The notes beneath the pieces are model-generated. The model saw nothing but the letters and a program-made list of their open reading frames with translations. It did no database searches and was not told the DNA's origin. Shown here piece by piece: positions 63,889-64,000 of a DNA stretch of 64,000 nt. Made by a program: the position numbers and the translations under genes. Every line of letters begins with the position of its first letter. Position 1 is the stretch's first letter. The stretch is from positions 1 through 64,000 of the forward strand of contig JAUNVC010000002.1 in NCBI GenBank assembly GCA_030537875.1, in the 5' to 3' direction. Source of the stretch: Tissierellia bacterium (GTDB taxonomy: Bacteria > Bacillota > Clostridia > Tissierellales > Peptoniphilaceae).

Positions 63889-64000
63889 ATGAAAGTAATT
63901 GTTGTGGGTTCCTCCCACGGAGGCTATGAAGCCCTAGAAGAATTGTTGCAATCAAACCAAGACTATGAATTGCAGTGGTACGAAGCAGGAGATTATCTCT
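63889..64000 (+). CDS. NADH oxidase/peroxidase-like flavoprotein, N-terminus only
   Basis: First 37 residues, cut by the window end. [20 protein letters not shown] is the FAD-binding Rossmann start of the pyridine-nucleotide-disulfide oxidoreductase family, in the Nox/Npx/CoA-disulfide-reductase group, followed by WYEAGDYL, which normally leads to the redox Cys near residue 42 (outside the window). Start ATG with GAAAGGAG upstream. Confidence 0.75.
   Translation, partial: MKVIVVGSSHGGYEALEELLQSNQDYELQWYEAGDYL

Overview
This 64 kb window looks like a chromosomal segment of an anaerobic Firmicute of the Clostridia/Tissierellia type. The evidence is strong AGGAGG ribosome-binding sites, a long-form HPF, a T-box in front of proS, MurI and MgtC families, lipoprotein signal peptides, low to moderate GC, and an apparent selenocysteine-dependent gene. 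Almost everything is on the minus strand; plus-strand genes are few (sodN, an ArsC-like gene, an S9 peptidase, a VOC protein, and the start of a flavoprotein at the right edge). I saw no rRNA, tRNA, insertion sequence, phage module or CRISPR array.

Layout. 1-6.3 kb: a type I-C CRISPR-Cas operon, transcribed cas2-cas3-cas5c-cas8c-cas7-cas4(partial), with cas2 unusually at the head. 6.3-8.7 kb: a nickel superoxide dismutase (sodN), an arsenite methyltransferase whose catalytic Cys is encoded by UGA followed by a SECIS-like hairpin (probable selenoprotein), and a divergent ArsC/Spx-like gene. 8.7-14.9 kb: two large DUF3160 lipoproteins with the remnant of a third between them, a calcium-motif repeat protein and a HAD phosphatase. 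15-18.3 kb: hpf, an S9 peptidase and a VOC protein. 18.3-25.2 kb: two mosaic copies of an EreA/ChaN-like lipoprotein gene (the second frameshifted) flanking an ABC transporter and a two-component system.

25.3-31.7 kb: housekeeping genes tsaD-rimI-tsaB-tsaE, prfB (with its +1 programmed frameshift) and secA. 31.8-36.8 kb: a phosphonate-type ABC importer (phnDCEE) with a 5'-nucleotidase lacking a signal peptide. 37-44.8 kb: a MATE transporter, then a tight operon mgtC, AAA-ATPase, RloB-like TOPRIM protein, a 34-residue membrane peptide and a thermonuclease lipoprotein (an AbiL/RloAB-like candidate defence locus), a flavodoxin, and an LtaS-like/GDPD fusion. 44.9-47.5 kb: a cation/proton antiporter behind a fluoride riboswitch, precorrin-2 dehydrogenase, and an unknown protein with a His-rich loop.

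47.7-54.8 kb: an ECF sigma/anti-sigma locus. Three copies of one promoter (TGTCACA, 16 nt, CGGATT) precede the sigma gene, a secreted-protein/ABC-permease operon and a separate ABC exporter, so the whole block reads as one self-regulated envelope or peptide-response regulon. 54.9-64 kb: RlmD-type methyltransferase, a WG-repeat lipoprotein, gltX and proS (T-box), an LCM-type methyltransferase, a glutamate-racemase-like protein, an AlgX-like SGNH protein, and the start of an NADH oxidase/peroxidase family gene.

The most notable items are the UGA-containing arsM, the three-promoter ECF regulon, the RloAB operon with a small membrane peptide, and the fluoride-controlled antiporter.
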